DNA of 33,930 bases from contig DFDU01000018.1 in NCBI GenBank assembly GCA_002369325.1, forward strand, positions 1-33,930, written 5' to 3'. Positions 1-8,170 of this stretch are shown piece by piece; position 1 is the first letter of the stretch, and the number at the start of each line of letters is the position of its first letter. Made by a program: the position numbers and the translations under genes. Under the pieces are notes generated by a model. That model had not been told where the DNA came from, did not search any database, and saw nothing but the letters and a program-made list of their open reading frames with translations. The DNA comes from Lachnospiraceae bacterium UBA3820 (lineage in GTDB: Bacteria; Bacillota; Clostridia; Lachnospirales; Lachnospiraceae).

Positions 1-4
1 CGGA

Positions 5-607
5 CTAATACCTTTGCAGCACTGCTCTACGTATCTCATCAATCCATGCCCCGGCATTTAACACATTCAATCTGCAAAGTGGGCATGTCATACTGCCGTT
101 TTCATCTTTAACTTTAACGCTCAAAAAAACAGCCGTTGCAACCATACGGTAATGACCTGTTACCCTTACTATATCGATAATGCTGTCACGCCTGAGCACA
201 GCTCCCTTTTTAATAAACAAATAATATCTGCCAAGCCTGAACTGGTCATTCACAAAAGGCTGAGCAGCGGCAAAGTCGCTAATCATCATCCGGCCGCCGT
301 CTTCAGCAAGGAAAGAGTTTAACCTTTTTGAGGCTCCAACGCGATATCTGTAGGCGAGCCAGCAAAGAAACGCAAACACAGCAGCTACTATGGCGCCTGA
401 GACCACAGCTGTCAAGATACTTACTCCGAGAGCCGCAGTGAGAAGAGTTATTCCCACGCCCTCAAGAATAGTGATCACAGCAGGAACCGGTCCCAGCTTC
501 GGCAAACGCATTACTTTGCAGTAACTATATAAAGCTTGACTTATCTGATTAAACTGTTGCTCGTTCATTATTCCGTTAGCATAGTAATTGGGGTTCAATT
601 GTGACAT
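5..607 (-). CDS. Hypothetical two-helix membrane protein
   Basis: I do not recognise this 200-aa protein. The N-terminal ~50 residues are polar and Asn/Gln-rich. Two adjacent hydrophobic segments follow at about residues 45-90, with little between them, so a membrane hairpin is likely. The remaining ~110 residues form a soluble, probably cytoplasmic domain containing a CPLC dithiol motif. The open frame extends to a GTG at 619, but that GTG overlaps the AGGAGG ribosome site (619-624). The ATG at 605-607 is spaced 11 nt from it, so I place the start there. The stop is inside the window, so the gene is complete. It stands alone, with only a decayed ABC-transporter remnant upstream. Function is unknown. 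Confidence 0.7.
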   Translation of the reverse strand: MSQLNPNYYANGIMNEQQFNQISQALYSYCKVMRLPKLGPVPAVITILEGVGITLLTAALGVSILTAVVSGAIVAAVFAFLCWLAYRYRVGASKRLNSFLAEDGGRMMISDFAAAQPFVNDQFRLGRYYLFIKKGAVLRRDSIIDIVRVTGHYRMVATAVFLSVKVKDENGSMTCPLCRLNVLNAGAWIDEIRRAVLQRY

Positions 608-685
608 CAGTTTTGACACCTCCTGAATACTACATAATCTTTATTTATTTTAACATAATATTCAGCATGGATAAACCTTTTTTAT

Positions 686-835
686 TCATCTAAACAGCCT
701 GTAACGAAACCATATGAGCATAGATTCCTGTATCGTTCTCTCATTATCGGCATCTACACCAGCAGTCGCTTCATCAAGTATCACTATCGGAGAATCCTTA
801 TAAATATTGCTATGTTCCAAAAAAAGGCCACCCAT
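686..835 (-). pseudogene. Remnant of an ABC transporter ATP-binding domain
   Basis: A short minus-strand open stretch of 49 codons reads SPIVILDEATAGVDADNER in its middle. This is the Walker B/D-loop segment of an ABC exporter-type ATPase, and the Ile-Gln-Glu-Ser that follows also fits that family. The Walker A, signature and H-loop parts are absent, and the frame runs into a stop just after the match. There is no credible ribosome site in front. I read it as the residue of a deleted or decayed transporter gene. It occupies most of the otherwise geneless 620-861 stretch. Confidence 0.7.
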
Positions 836-861
836 TTTCAAATGTCAAAGCAGCATATGTA

Positions 862-2079
862 TCACTCTTCATCATCCGGAATTCTGCCTTCTCTTTTCAG
901 ATAGTTAACAGTCTCTTCAAGCCATTCATGATAATAATCATAAATTTCCTCAGTCCACCAGTCTAAAAGATTATTCAACTTCTCCCGATCCTCTTCTATA
1001 CTTGTGCATCCATATTGTTCGGGAAGGCGATTCACCGTAACCTTGTGTTCATCACCACCCGGTGTAAGTTCAACCATATATATCAAAATTCCGGTCCAGC
1101 TTCTATGTGCATACAGTCTGTTTCTTTTCATATAGAAAAACCATTTATCTTCCATCTCTTTTGGGACATTACCTCTTCGAAGATTTTTGAGTTCTTCCTC
1201 TGTAAAATGTCTCTTAAGTATAAATGTCTCCTTATGATCAGGCATCGGTTCTGTCTGCCAATCAGCTTTTACGGCAACGACCCCCTGCCTTGCGCTTACA
1301 AATTCTCCAAGGACCTCCAACATACTTTTTTCAATTCTGTCCTCGCATTCCTTCATAAGCTCTTTCGGGCATCCATAATATGCTTCACCCATAGCTGCCG
1401 CTATATCGGTAAGAGTATCGCAATCTCCCCCGAGAGAAACCGCAGTTCTTATTACATCCGTAAAATGCTCTCCCTCAAGGAATGCAATTATTGCTTCGGG
1501 AACGGTTTCCTGACATGATTCCACGTGATGATAAGTAGGTCTTATTTCATCGCAGGTTCTTGATAAATCGTAGCCAAAATTATCTTTAACATACTTTTTT
1601 ATATAAGCCTTATCAAATCCGCTCCTGGCAAGATATATAACCGCCGCAACTGACTCAGCCCCCTTCACTCCTTCCGGATGATTATGAGTTACCTCAGCTG
1701 TCCACCTTGCAACCTCTCTTGTCCTCTCAAGCGAATCATATAACCACCCAACCGGAGAAACTCTCATGGCAGAACCATTTCCGAAGCTTCCATAAGGTTC
1801 GGTCATATCTCCAAACAACCATCTTCGGAACATCCCTCCATATCCGGCATTTGGCAATCTGTGTCCCCATTTTTTCAATGATGAAATAAGATTAGCCTTA
1901 ACAGTTTTTTCATCAGCATATTTTCCCGAAATAAGCAAAGCCTCCGCAACCGCGACGGTCATAACAGAATCATCCGTATATACACTGTTATCCGTAAACA
2001 GCTTAAAATCCTTACTCTTTCCTCCTCTGTCAAACTCAAATCTGCTGCCTATAATATCTCCTAACATTGCTCCGTACAT
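862..2079 (-). CDS. ADP-ribosylglycohydrolase (DraG/ARH family) with C-terminal extension
   Basis: The protein has 405 residues and removes ADP-ribose from a modified substrate or releases ADP-ribose from a metabolite. The N-terminal ~255 residues carry the family hallmarks: GAMLGDIIGSRFE at the start, the metal-binding TDDSVM near residue 35, the NGSAMR segment near residue 100, and the second metal site GGDCDTLTDIAAAMG near residue 220. Residues ~256-405 are an additional domain rich in Trp, Tyr and acidic residues, with a KWFFYMKRNRLYAHRSWTG core. The ATG start is preceded by AGGAGG at good spacing. No toxin-like ADP-ribosyltransferase is adjacent, so the substrate cannot be inferred from context. 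Confidence 0.9.
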   Translation of the reverse strand: MYGAMLGDIIGSRFEFDRGGKSKDFKLFTDNSVYTDDSVMTVAVAEALLISGKYADEKTVKANLISSLKKWGHRLPNAGYGGMFRRWLFGDMTEPYGSFGNGSAMRVSPVGWLYDSLERTREVARWTAEVTHNHPEGVKGAESVAAVIYLARSGFDKAYIKKYVKDNFGYDLSRTCDEIRPTYHHVESCQETVPEAIIAFLEGEHFTDVIRTAVSLGGDCDTLTDIAAAMGEAYYGCPKELMKECEDRIEKSMLEVLGEFVSARQGVVAVKADWQTEPMPDHKETFILKRHFTEEELKNLRRGNVPKEMEDKWFFYMKRNRLYAHRSWTGILIYMVELTPGGDEHKVTVNRLPEQYGCTSIEEDREKLNNLLDWWTEEIYDYYHEWLEETVNYLKREGRIPDDEE

Positions 2080-2151
2080 AAATATCCTCCTTCCAACTAT
2101 TGAACCCTTCGTCCAAAGGTTTCTTTTGATGATGTAAATGTATCACAAATG

Positions 2152-2193
2152 AAAAAAGAAGTGGTCGAATGCAAAGCGACATCTTCCACTTCT
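2152..2193 (-). terminator. Rho-independent terminator of the GNAT gene
   Basis: On the minus strand, an 8-bp stem (arms 2157-2164 and 2186-2193, agaagtgg/ccacttct) closes a loop that can form a further short GTCG/CGAC pairing. A run of six T residues follows on the transcribed strand (A tract at 2152-2157 of the plus strand). It lies 17 nt past the acetyltransferase stop codon. Confidence 0.8.
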
Positions 2194-2209
2194 GATTTAT
2201 ATATCCATA

Positions 2210-2695
2210 TCAAAATACAATCCTCATCTGATTCCATGCAACACCACCATGCTCTGACTTTTCTGTAATCCCTTCATTCACAAAGCCAAATTTTGAATAG
2301 TAGTCAACCAATTTATCTTTGCAGGTCAGCACTACTCCGGTACGTCCCTGCGTTCTTGCATCATCAATTATTTTACAGATTAGCTGTGCAGCATAACCTT
2401 GTTTACGATACGTCGGAATCGTATTGACTCCAAATATCATCTGCCATTTTCCTGCTTCATTGTGAAGATCGGCATTAGCATACATTTCATCCGTAAGGTC
2501 TGAATCATCTGTGACAAATCCATCTATAAAAGCAATCAATTTATCCTCATCAAACATAAGCCAAAAGTGGTTGGCATAATGATTTAATCTATCTCTGAAT
2601 TCGTCCTTTGTAGCAGCTTCCGCAGCAGGAAAGCATTCTGCTTCCACTGCGGTAATTTCATCCAAATCTTCTATAGTCGCGGTTCTTATAAGCAT
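2210..2695 (-). CDS. GNAT family N-acetyltransferase
   Basis: This 161-aa single-domain protein transfers an acetyl group from acetyl-CoA to an amine. The acetyl-CoA pyrophosphate loop (motif A) is visible as RKQGYAAQLICKIIDDA near residue 100, and a C-terminal DYYSKFGFVNEG strand (motif B) closes the fold. The beginning, with ECFPAAEAATKDEFRDR, resembles the arylalkylamine/serotonin N-acetyltransferase-like subgroup common in Firmicutes, but the substrate cannot be assigned. The ATG follows a GGAAGG site. It is probably transcribed alone, ending at the hairpin just downstream. Confidence 0.88.
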   Translation of the reverse strand: MLIRTATIEDLDEITAVEAECFPAAEAATKDEFRDRLNHYANHFWLMFDEDKLIAFIDGFVTDDSDLTDEMYANADLHNEAGKWQMIFGVNTIPTYRKQGYAAQLICKIIDDARTQGRTGVVLTCKDKLVDYYSKFGFVNEGITEKSEHGGVAWNQMRIVF

Positions 2696-2793
2696 ATTTT
2701 TTTCCTTCCATACCTTATTTTTTAAGTTCCCATCAACATTTTATAATTTTTGACGCAACCCGGGTATGGCAAGCATCAAACAAATTAGGTGCT

Positions 2794-3873
2794 TCACATT
2801 CCATCAACCGTGTCGGATTTGTCCGGAATCAGCAAAACATCATCCGGAATAAATATTAGCGTTGCCCCGGTATCATTTACATTTTTAGCCCGTATGCCAA
2901 CACAGGAACAATAATCATATCTATAGTTTCTGCCGTCCTGATTTATTTTTATGGTATATCCGTCAACTCTATTCACAATCGCATGATAAGCTATATATTC
3001 ACGACGTCGCACTGTCCTCAATTTGTAAACCGCATTGGTTATATAGTATGCAATAATCGGGATTGCAAATGTAGCTATAAATATCATCCCGAAAAACAAA
3101 TAGCCCTCTGCTCTTCTCACCTTCACATAAGCAACTGCAGTTACTAATTGCCCGCGAGGTACGGAATCAGGGGTATGAATTACCCAAATATATCCGAAAA
3201 CAATCAGTATCATAATAAATATCACTACGCCAACATTTAAAAACTGATCCCTCAATACCGCAAAATATATTTTTTTCCTATAAGGAAGCGGCGACTTTAT
3301 TTTATAAAAATCCTTCGAGTCCTTAAATTTGTGAAGATTTCCGCCTTTATAAAATATCTTTCGCCAATGTTCCATATCCTTCAATGCATAGCGGATTGCA
3401 TTTGGCGTAGCAATAATACCCATAAGAGGAAACATAGCCAATCCGATTATAATATACAATATCACTGTGTCATCATATCTGGTTGTAATCAATACCAATG
3501 CACTTGTGATTCCCACTACAAACATCGGAATCAATTGCTTATCGAAATACCACTTCGGAGTTTTCTTTTTTGGTTCAATCTTATCGTACCCCTTTAACAA
3601 ACCATACATCATTAAAAGCTCAAAAACGCCCAGAATCAAAGTAGGAATTCCATAAAAAGCGAGCTTACTGCCGGTGTCACCCGATACTGTTTTTTCAATA
3701 CCTGCTCTTTCAAAAATAAATTGTAAAAAAGCATCAAGAAAGAATCCGTTAAATATAGCAAAACCAATTAAAACAAAAGGAAACAATATTATCAATATTG
3801 CTTTTTTTGCATTAGAACCGGATTTATTCTTTTTCGAATACTTATTATTCTTATCTTTCTTCGTATCCTTCAT
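2794..3873 (-). CDS. Hypothetical six-helix membrane protein
   Basis: This 359-aa protein was not recognised. A strongly basic Lys/Asn/Ser-rich N-terminus of ~23 residues precedes six hydrophobic segments at roughly residues 24-50, 70-95, 112-133, 137-158, 215-236 and 256-283. The C-terminal ~75 residues are soluble and look beta-rich, containing YDYCSCVGI. The positive N-terminus predicts a cytoplasmic N-end. The AAGGAG site lies unusually far (about 15 nt) from the ATG. The gene is 25 nt behind the small ORF upstream and is probably co-transcribed with it and the acetyltransferase before that. Confidence 0.72.
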   Translation of the reverse strand: MKDTKKDKNNKYSKKNKSGSNAKKAILIILFPFVLIGFAIFNGFFLDAFLQFIFERAGIEKTVSGDTGSKLAFYGIPTLILGVFELLMMYGLLKGYDKIEPKKKTPKWYFDKQLIPMFVVGITSALVLITTRYDDTVILYIIIGLAMFPLMGIIATPNAIRYALKDMEHWRKIFYKGGNLHKFKDSKDFYKIKSPLPYRKKIYFAVLRDQFLNVGVVIFIMILIVFGYIWVIHTPDSVPRGQLVTAVAYVKVRRAEGYLFFGMIFIATFAIPIIAYYITNAVYKLRTVRRREYIAYHAIVNRVDGYTIKINQDGRNYRYDYCSCVGIRAKNVNDTGATLIFIPDDVLLIPDKSDTVDGM

Positions 3874-3898
3874 AATCTCAGATTATTTCTCCTTAATA

Positions 3899-4129
3899 TT
3901 ATGCATTTTCCGGCAATTCAATACCGGGACATCTATCCTTTATAATCTGTACAAGGCGATTTGTATCATCTATGTAGGCTACTTCGGTTAATAATAGTTT
4001 TCTATGTTTTTTAGTCTTTATTTTAAAATAATAAGTCTCCCACTCATCATAATGATCCGTTAAAGCATAATATGCAGCCCTTCCGGCACTCATCCTGCCG
4101 CGATTGGCACCGTTTGTGGTTTTTTTCAT
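3899..4129 (-). CDS. Small hypothetical protein
   Basis: This basic soluble protein of 76 aa (or 92) is unrecognised. It has the segment GRMSAGRAAYYALTDHYDEW and a Lys/Arg-rich middle. I chose the ATG at 4127-4129 because AAAGGA sits about nine nt in front. A GTG at 4175-4177, preceded by AGGA, would add 16 residues and overlap the 3' end of the acetyltransferase by 11 nt, as in a translationally coupled pair. Both starts are plausible. It sits between the acetyltransferase and the six-helix membrane protein on the same strand. Confidence 0.55.
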   Translation of the reverse strand: MKKTTNGANRGRMSAGRAAYYALTDHYDEWETYYFKIKTKKHRKLLLTEVAYIDDTNRLVQIIKDRCPGIELPENA

Positions 4130-4166
4130 ATGATGCTTTCCTTTAAAACAAAAACCTGCTATATCA

Positions 4167-4781
4167 TCATAATCCACAACTGTAATTCCTATCTGTCACA
4201 ATGGGATATTTTTCTTTATCCGCTTCCGTAATTTTGCGAATCACACGGCACGGATTACCTACAGCTATCACACCGGCCGGAATATCCCTGTTTACAACAC
4301 TGCCCGCTCCAATTACCGTATTGTCTCCAATTGTTACACCCGGAAGTATTGTTACATTTGCTCCAATCCATACATTGTTTCCTATCGTAATAGGCCAAGC
4401 TATCTCAAGTCCCTTGTTTCTCTGTTCCACGTCCAAAGCATGTCCGGCTGTGGAAATCACGCAGTTCGGAGCGATAAAAACATAATCTCCGATGGTAACT
4501 TTTGCACCGTCAAGTATAGTCAGATTGTGGTTTGAATAAAATTTATCCCCAAGAATAATGTTTGTACCGTAATCACAATAAAAAGGCTGCGTGATAAAGT
4601 AATCTCCTTTTATTTCACCGAATACGGTGTCCAATATTTTTTTCTGTCCTTCATAATCGGAAGGTCTTGTATTATTAAAATCAAAGCATTTTTCCGCACA
4701 CTCTGCCCTCTTTGCCGCAAGTTTCTCATCATAATTTGCGTCATACAAATATCCGGCTTGAGCTTTTTCATATTCTGTCAT
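4167..4781 (-). CDS. Maltose/galactoside O-acetyltransferase family protein (hexapeptide repeat)
   Basis: A 204-aa acetyl-CoA-dependent sugar O-acetyltransferase of the Maa/LacA type. The N-terminal Mac domain (MTEYEKAQAGYLYDANYDEKL) is followed by the left-handed beta-helix made of imperfect hexapeptide repeats between residues ~75 and ~185 (for example ITIGNNVWIGANVTILPGVTIG). The catalytic His lies in STAGHALD near residue 112, and AVGNPCRVIRKI ends the helix. Length matches the family. AAAGGAGG precedes the ATG. The gene starts 12 nt after bioB, so it is likely the distal gene of the tcdA-cobI-bioB transcript. Family is certain; the acceptor sugar is not. Confidence 0.88.
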   Translation of the reverse strand: MTEYEKAQAGYLYDANYDEKLAAKRAECAEKCFDFNNTRPSDYEGQKKILDTVFGEIKGDYFITQPFYCDYGTNIILGDKFYSNHNLTILDGAKVTIGDYVFIAPNCVISTAGHALDVEQRNKGLEIAWPITIGNNVWIGANVTILPGVTIGDNTVIGAGSVVNRDIPAGVIAVGNPCRVIRKITEADKEKYPIVTDRNYSCGL

Positions 4782-4793
4782 CTATATCCTCCT

Positions 4794-5756
4794 TTAAATA
4801 TTTCTTCCCAGGCGATTAAACATCTCCATATCGCTCTTAATCGTTGAACCCGATGTTGTCAGCATATTTCCGGTTATTGTTGCACTTGCTCCTCCGAGAA
4901 ATGCTCTCTCTCCGTCATTTTTAATAAGACTTCTTCCCGCAGCAAGGCGAATATCCGCCTCAGGATTAATAAATCTGAAAATTGCCACGGTTCTAAGTAT
5001 CTCATCTTCCGTAAGCTGTGATAAATTTTCAAGAGAGGTTCCTTTAATCGGAATCAGCGCATTAATAGGTATTGACTTAATCTCAAGCTCCATCAGGTCA
5101 AATGCCATGTCTATACGGTCATCCAAAATTTCACCCATTCCGATAATTCCACCGGAGCATACCTCCAGCCCGGCTTTTTTTGCTCTTTTAATATTTGCAA
5201 TCTTATCATCAAATGAATGTGTTGTACAAATCTTTGGGAAATATCCTCTGGATGTTTCTATATTATTATGATATCTTCTTACACCGGCTTTATATAACCT
5301 GTCAAACTGCTCCTGTGTCAAAAATCCGAGGGAAGCACAAAGTGAAATTTTAAGTTCCCGTCCAAGTCTCTCATATATCTTTATAAGCTCCTCAAACTCG
5401 CTATCAGTCGGACCCTTTCCGGAATTTACGATAGCAAATCTCCTGACTCCCTCTGCCTCATTTGAATAAGCCTCATTGTAAATAGTTTCATAATCCAGCA
5501 GCTTATATACTTCACACTGTGTATGATTAAATGCCGACTGCGCACAGAACTTGCAATTTTCACCGCAATTTCCGCTTTTTCCGGCTATTATGGTACATAA
5601 ATCCACATAATCTCCTTTAAAATGCTTTCTTAACATGTCCGCAGCCATAAGAAGCCTATCCGGGTCATCTGTCTTTAACAACTCGATTATATCCTTGTCA
5701 TTTCTGTTTATTCTATATCCGTCTCTAATCCTCTCGGCAATTTCCATTACGTCCAC
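4794..5756 (-). CDS. bioB: Biotin synthase
   Basis: This radical-SAM enzyme of 320 aa inserts sulfur into dethiobiotin, the last step of biotin synthesis. The CGENCKFCAQS motif near residue 63 supplies the three cysteines for the SAM-binding 4Fe-4S cluster. The sacrificial 2Fe-2S ligand region is present (SLCASLG, CTTHSFDDK, EVCSGGIIGMGE, and Arg in RLAAGR near residue 260). The start is GTG at 5754-5756, because AAGGAG is eight nt upstream; the ATG three codons later would be too far from it. No bioA, bioD, bioF or bioY is in the window. Confidence 0.95.
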   Translation of the reverse strand: MDVMEIAERIRDGYRINRNDKDIIELLKTDDPDRLLMAADMLRKHFKGDYVDLCTIIAGKSGNCGENCKFCAQSAFNHTQCEVYKLLDYETIYNEAYSNEAEGVRRFAIVNSGKGPTDSEFEELIKIYERLGRELKISLCASLGFLTQEQFDRLYKAGVRRYHNNIETSRGYFPKICTTHSFDDKIANIKRAKKAGLEVCSGGIIGMGEILDDRIDMAFDLMELEIKSIPINALIPIKGTSLENLSQLTEDEILRTVAIFRFINPEADIRLAAGRSLIKNDGERAFLGGASATITGNMLTTSGSTIKSDMEMFNRLGRNI

Positions 5757-5832
5757 TTTTATATCTCCTTTTGTAATAATTAATAGTCAATCGAAAGCTT
5801 TATATATTTAATATCCGGATTCCGAAAATATT

Positions 5833-6492
5833 TTATCTTACAATTACGACAGAAAAATATCCGGATTCATCCGGAATAGCTTGTATATCATGATAAATCT
5901 TTTCATCAATCATACCACAATTTTCAACCATATATGCATTTTTTCCATATTCCAGTACTTTACTTTTTATTTCTTTTAACTTTTTTCCCGCCTTTAAAAT
6001 AATAAGTGTCCCGTCAAAATGCTTGCATTCTCCGCAGGTTATCATTAAAGGTTCATTGCCTAAAGCAAGAGGAAGCTGCAGGCTCGAACCTACAGCACAA
6101 AATGATGTAATTCCATTTATTATTTCTATATCAAACCCTTGCTCTTTTATTATGTCGACAATGTAATAAAATGTTGAATAAAACTCCGGATCCCCGAGTG
6201 TAAGAAAAGCCACATTTTTTCCCGATTTTAATTTATCGATAATTTGATATGCGGCTTCCTGATGCGACCTGCTTAATCCTTCTGTCTTCATCGGAAAATC
6301 CATTATCATTATTTCCTTCTTCGGGATGTCCGGACAAGCCTTAATTGCTATCCGGTACGCAACACCCGGTCCATGGTCCTTTGCAGGACATGCGATAATA
6401 TCTGCCATATTAATCGTTTTTAAAGCTTTAATTGTAAGCATATCCGGATCTCCCGGACCAACGCCTACAGCATAAAGAATTCCCTTTGTCAT
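5833..6492 (-). CDS. cobI: Precorrin-2 / cobalt-factor II C20-methyltransferase
   Basis: This 219-aa SAM-dependent tetrapyrrole methylase acts in cobalamin synthesis, methylating C20 of precorrin-2 (CobI, aerobic name) or cobalt-factor II (CbiL, anaerobic name; likelier in an anaerobe). Family signs are the N-terminal GVGPGDPDMLTIKA loop, the FLTLGDPEFYSTF motif near residue 95 and the INGITSFCAVGSSLQLPL segment near residue 125. It begins 2 nt after the tcdA stop, so the two are almost certainly co-transcribed. It is odd that no other cobalamin gene accompanies it here. Confidence 0.9.
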   Translation of the reverse strand: MTKGILYAVGVGPGDPDMLTIKALKTINMADIIACPAKDHGPGVAYRIAIKACPDIPKKEIMIMDFPMKTEGLSRSHQEAAYQIIDKLKSGKNVAFLTLGDPEFYSTFYYIVDIIKEQGFDIEIINGITSFCAVGSSLQLPLALGNEPLMITCGECKHFDGTLIILKAGKKLKEIKSKVLEYGKNAYMVENCGMIDEKIYHDIQAIPDESGYFSVVIVR

Positions 6493-6494
6493 TT

Positions 6495-7283
6495 TTAATC
6501 TTCCCGCTTTATAAATTTATTCGTTAAATCCTTGATTACTTCTCCTGCTATAATAAGCCCCGCAACCGATGGTACAAAGGAAGTACTTCCCGGGGTTGCT
6601 CTTCGCCCGGTGCGGTGTTTTTCTGTTTCGGAAAGAATTGTATGTTCCGTTTGAGATACTTCCGTTTGAGATTCTTCTACCACACTCTCAAGAGGCTTAA
6701 TAGCTTTCTCTTCCGAATAAACAACCTTTAGTTTTTTGATGCCTCTTTTTTTAAGCTCCCGTCTCATCACCTTTGCCAGAGGATCCATATTGGTCTTGTA
6801 AATATCCGCAACACGAAACTGCGTAGGATCAAGCTTATTTCCGGCACCCATGGAACTGATAATCGGAACGCCTGCCTTTTGGCACTGCATCACAAGCTCA
6901 ATTTTTGCCGTAACCGTATCAATGGCATCTATAACATAATCATATTTATAGAACGGAAAATCCGAAGCATTTTCCGGAAGAAAGAAGCATTTATATGTAT
7001 TTATTTCCGCATCCGGATTTATATCCAAAATCCGCTCTTTCATAACATCCGTTTTATATCTGTCGATAGTTTTCATAGTCGCAATGATCTGCCGATTAAG
7101 ATTTGACAAGCATACCTTGTCATCGTCAATCAAATCAAAAGCACCAACCCCGCTACGAGCCAATGCTTCACATACATATCCGCCGACACCACCGATACCA
7201 AATACCGCCACACGACATTTTGAAAGATGCTCCATCGCAGATTTTCCCAACAATAATTCAGTTCTTGAAAATTGGTTTGACAT
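6495..7283 (-). CDS. tcdA: tRNA threonylcarbamoyladenosine dehydratase (ThiF/E1-like)
   Basis: TcdA uses ATP to cyclise the threonylcarbamoyl group at A37 of tRNAs into ct6A. The protein has 262 residues. It shows the nucleotide-binding GIGGVGGYVCEALARSG near residue 30, the E1-type DDDKVCLSNLNRQ loop near residue 52, and the TcdA-typical GAGNKLDPTQFRVADIYKT near residue 148. The distal STSFVPSVAGLIIAGEV helix matches the family C-terminus. A Ser-Gln-Thr-Glu-rich linker (~residues 204-225) replaces the usual short connection and includes a 15-nt tandem duplication. The ATG follows CAGGAG. A promoter-like extended -10 lies about 55 nt upstream. Confidence 0.92.
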   Translation of the reverse strand: MSNQFSRTELLLGKSAMEHLSKCRVAVFGIGGVGGYVCEALARSGVGAFDLIDDDKVCLSNLNRQIIATMKTIDRYKTDVMKERILDINPDAEINTYKCFFLPENASDFPFYKYDYVIDAIDTVTAKIELVMQCQKAGVPIISSMGAGNKLDPTQFRVADIYKTNMDPLAKVMRRELKKRGIKKLKVVYSEEKAIKPLESVVEESQTEVSQTEHTILSETEKHRTGRRATPGSTSFVPSVAGLIIAGEVIKDLTNKFIKRED

Positions 7284-7337
7284 TTTTTTCTCCTGATAAG
7301 TAGTTATTTATCTAATGCATTTATATTTATTGTAATC

Positions 7338-7346
7338 ATTATAACA
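7338..7346 (-). promoter_or_regulatory. Extended -10 promoter for tcdA-cobI-bioB
   Basis: On the minus strand this reads TGTTATAAT, an extended -10 (TG-n-TATAAT), about 55 nt before the tcdA start. No good -35 hexamer lies 17 nt further up, which is tolerated with an extended -10. Confidence 0.5.
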
Positions 7347-7393
7347 ATTCTTTATATTTACTCGGATATCAATATGCATTATATCAAAAATAT

Positions 7394-8101
7394 TTATTCC
7401 GAATAATACTCCTCGCCTGTATCAAGGCAGATTGCTGCCAATCGTCCATCATTAAAACATGCTCCGCAATCAATAGCTATATGATTATTTTTCTTAAATA
7501 TATACCCCGGATTATCATTATCCTTTATAAGCTGAGTAGGTGTGTGTCCGGTAACAAGTATGATGTCATCAAAGTATTTTTTATTGTAATCCGGTCTTGA
7601 CCAGACCAGCTCATGAATCGAATAATCATCGATATCCTTTTCGGGAGAAAAGCTTCCCAGTCCGGCATGTACCAAAAGATATTCTTTATCTCCTATCGAT
7701 AACTCCTTATACAATAAAAAATCTTTGATAAATTCGATTACATCAAGCTTCTCATCATGACTAAGAAGTTTAAACTCATCTATGGTGGTCTTGCTTCCAT
7801 TGTATTGCCATGTAGCCAGATTATCAAGCACTTCCATATCCAGTTCCTCTATGGATATCTCGCTAATCTCTTTCATAAGAAATTCAAGGCACTCAACAGC
7901 CATAAACTCATGATTACCAACTATGCATACTGCATTTGGCATCGTCATAAGCTTCTTTATTATTTTAATAGGATGAGGACCTCTATCAAGCACATCTCCG
8001 AGAATATAAAGAGTATCCTCTTCCTGTAAGTCAATCTTTTCAAGAAGATTAATAAACTGATCATACTCACCATGAATATCCGAAATTACATAAGTTGCCA
8101 A
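7394..8101 (-). CDS. Serine/threonine phosphatase-like metallophosphoesterase
   Basis: A cytosolic PPP-family calcineurin-like phosphatase (PrpA/Ap4A-hydrolase-like) of 235 aa. Metal-ligand motifs appear in order: SDIHGEYDQF near residue 8, LGDVLDRGPHPIK near residue 35, VGNHEFM near residue 63, LLVHAGLG near residue 148 and VTGHTP near residue 185, with IAIDCGACFNDGRL at the C-terminus. Substrates could be phosphoproteins or dinucleoside polyphosphates. An upstream ATG at 8107 lies only one nt from AAGGAGG, too close to use. The TTG at 8099-8101 is ideally spaced and gives the start MATYVISDIHGEY, so I chose it. Confidence 0.85.
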   Translation of the reverse strand: MATYVISDIHGEYDQFINLLEKIDLQEEDTLYILGDVLDRGPHPIKIIKKLMTMPNAVCIVGNHEFMAVECLEFLMKEISEISIEELDMEVLDNLATWQYNGSKTTIDEFKLLSHDEKLDVIEFIKDFLLYKELSIGDKEYLLVHAGLGSFSPEKDIDDYSIHELVWSRPDYNKKYFDDIILVTGHTPTQLIKDNDNPGYIFKKNNHIAIDCGACFNDGRLAAICLDTGEEYYSE

Positions 8102-8170
8102 ATCCATTCCTCCTTACTTGCTATATAATAAACGAAGAAACAGAAGTTTTTGAAAATGCCTTCAAAAAAA

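Noticed and set aside
1015..1518. 167-aa plus-strand open frame
   Set aside because: It lies antisense within the ADP-ribosylglycohydrolase gene, has no ribosome site and no protein-like composition.
3674..3991. 105-aa plus-strand open frame
   Set aside because: It is antisense across the start of the six-helix membrane protein, and the hydrophobic pattern is a mirror of the real gene.
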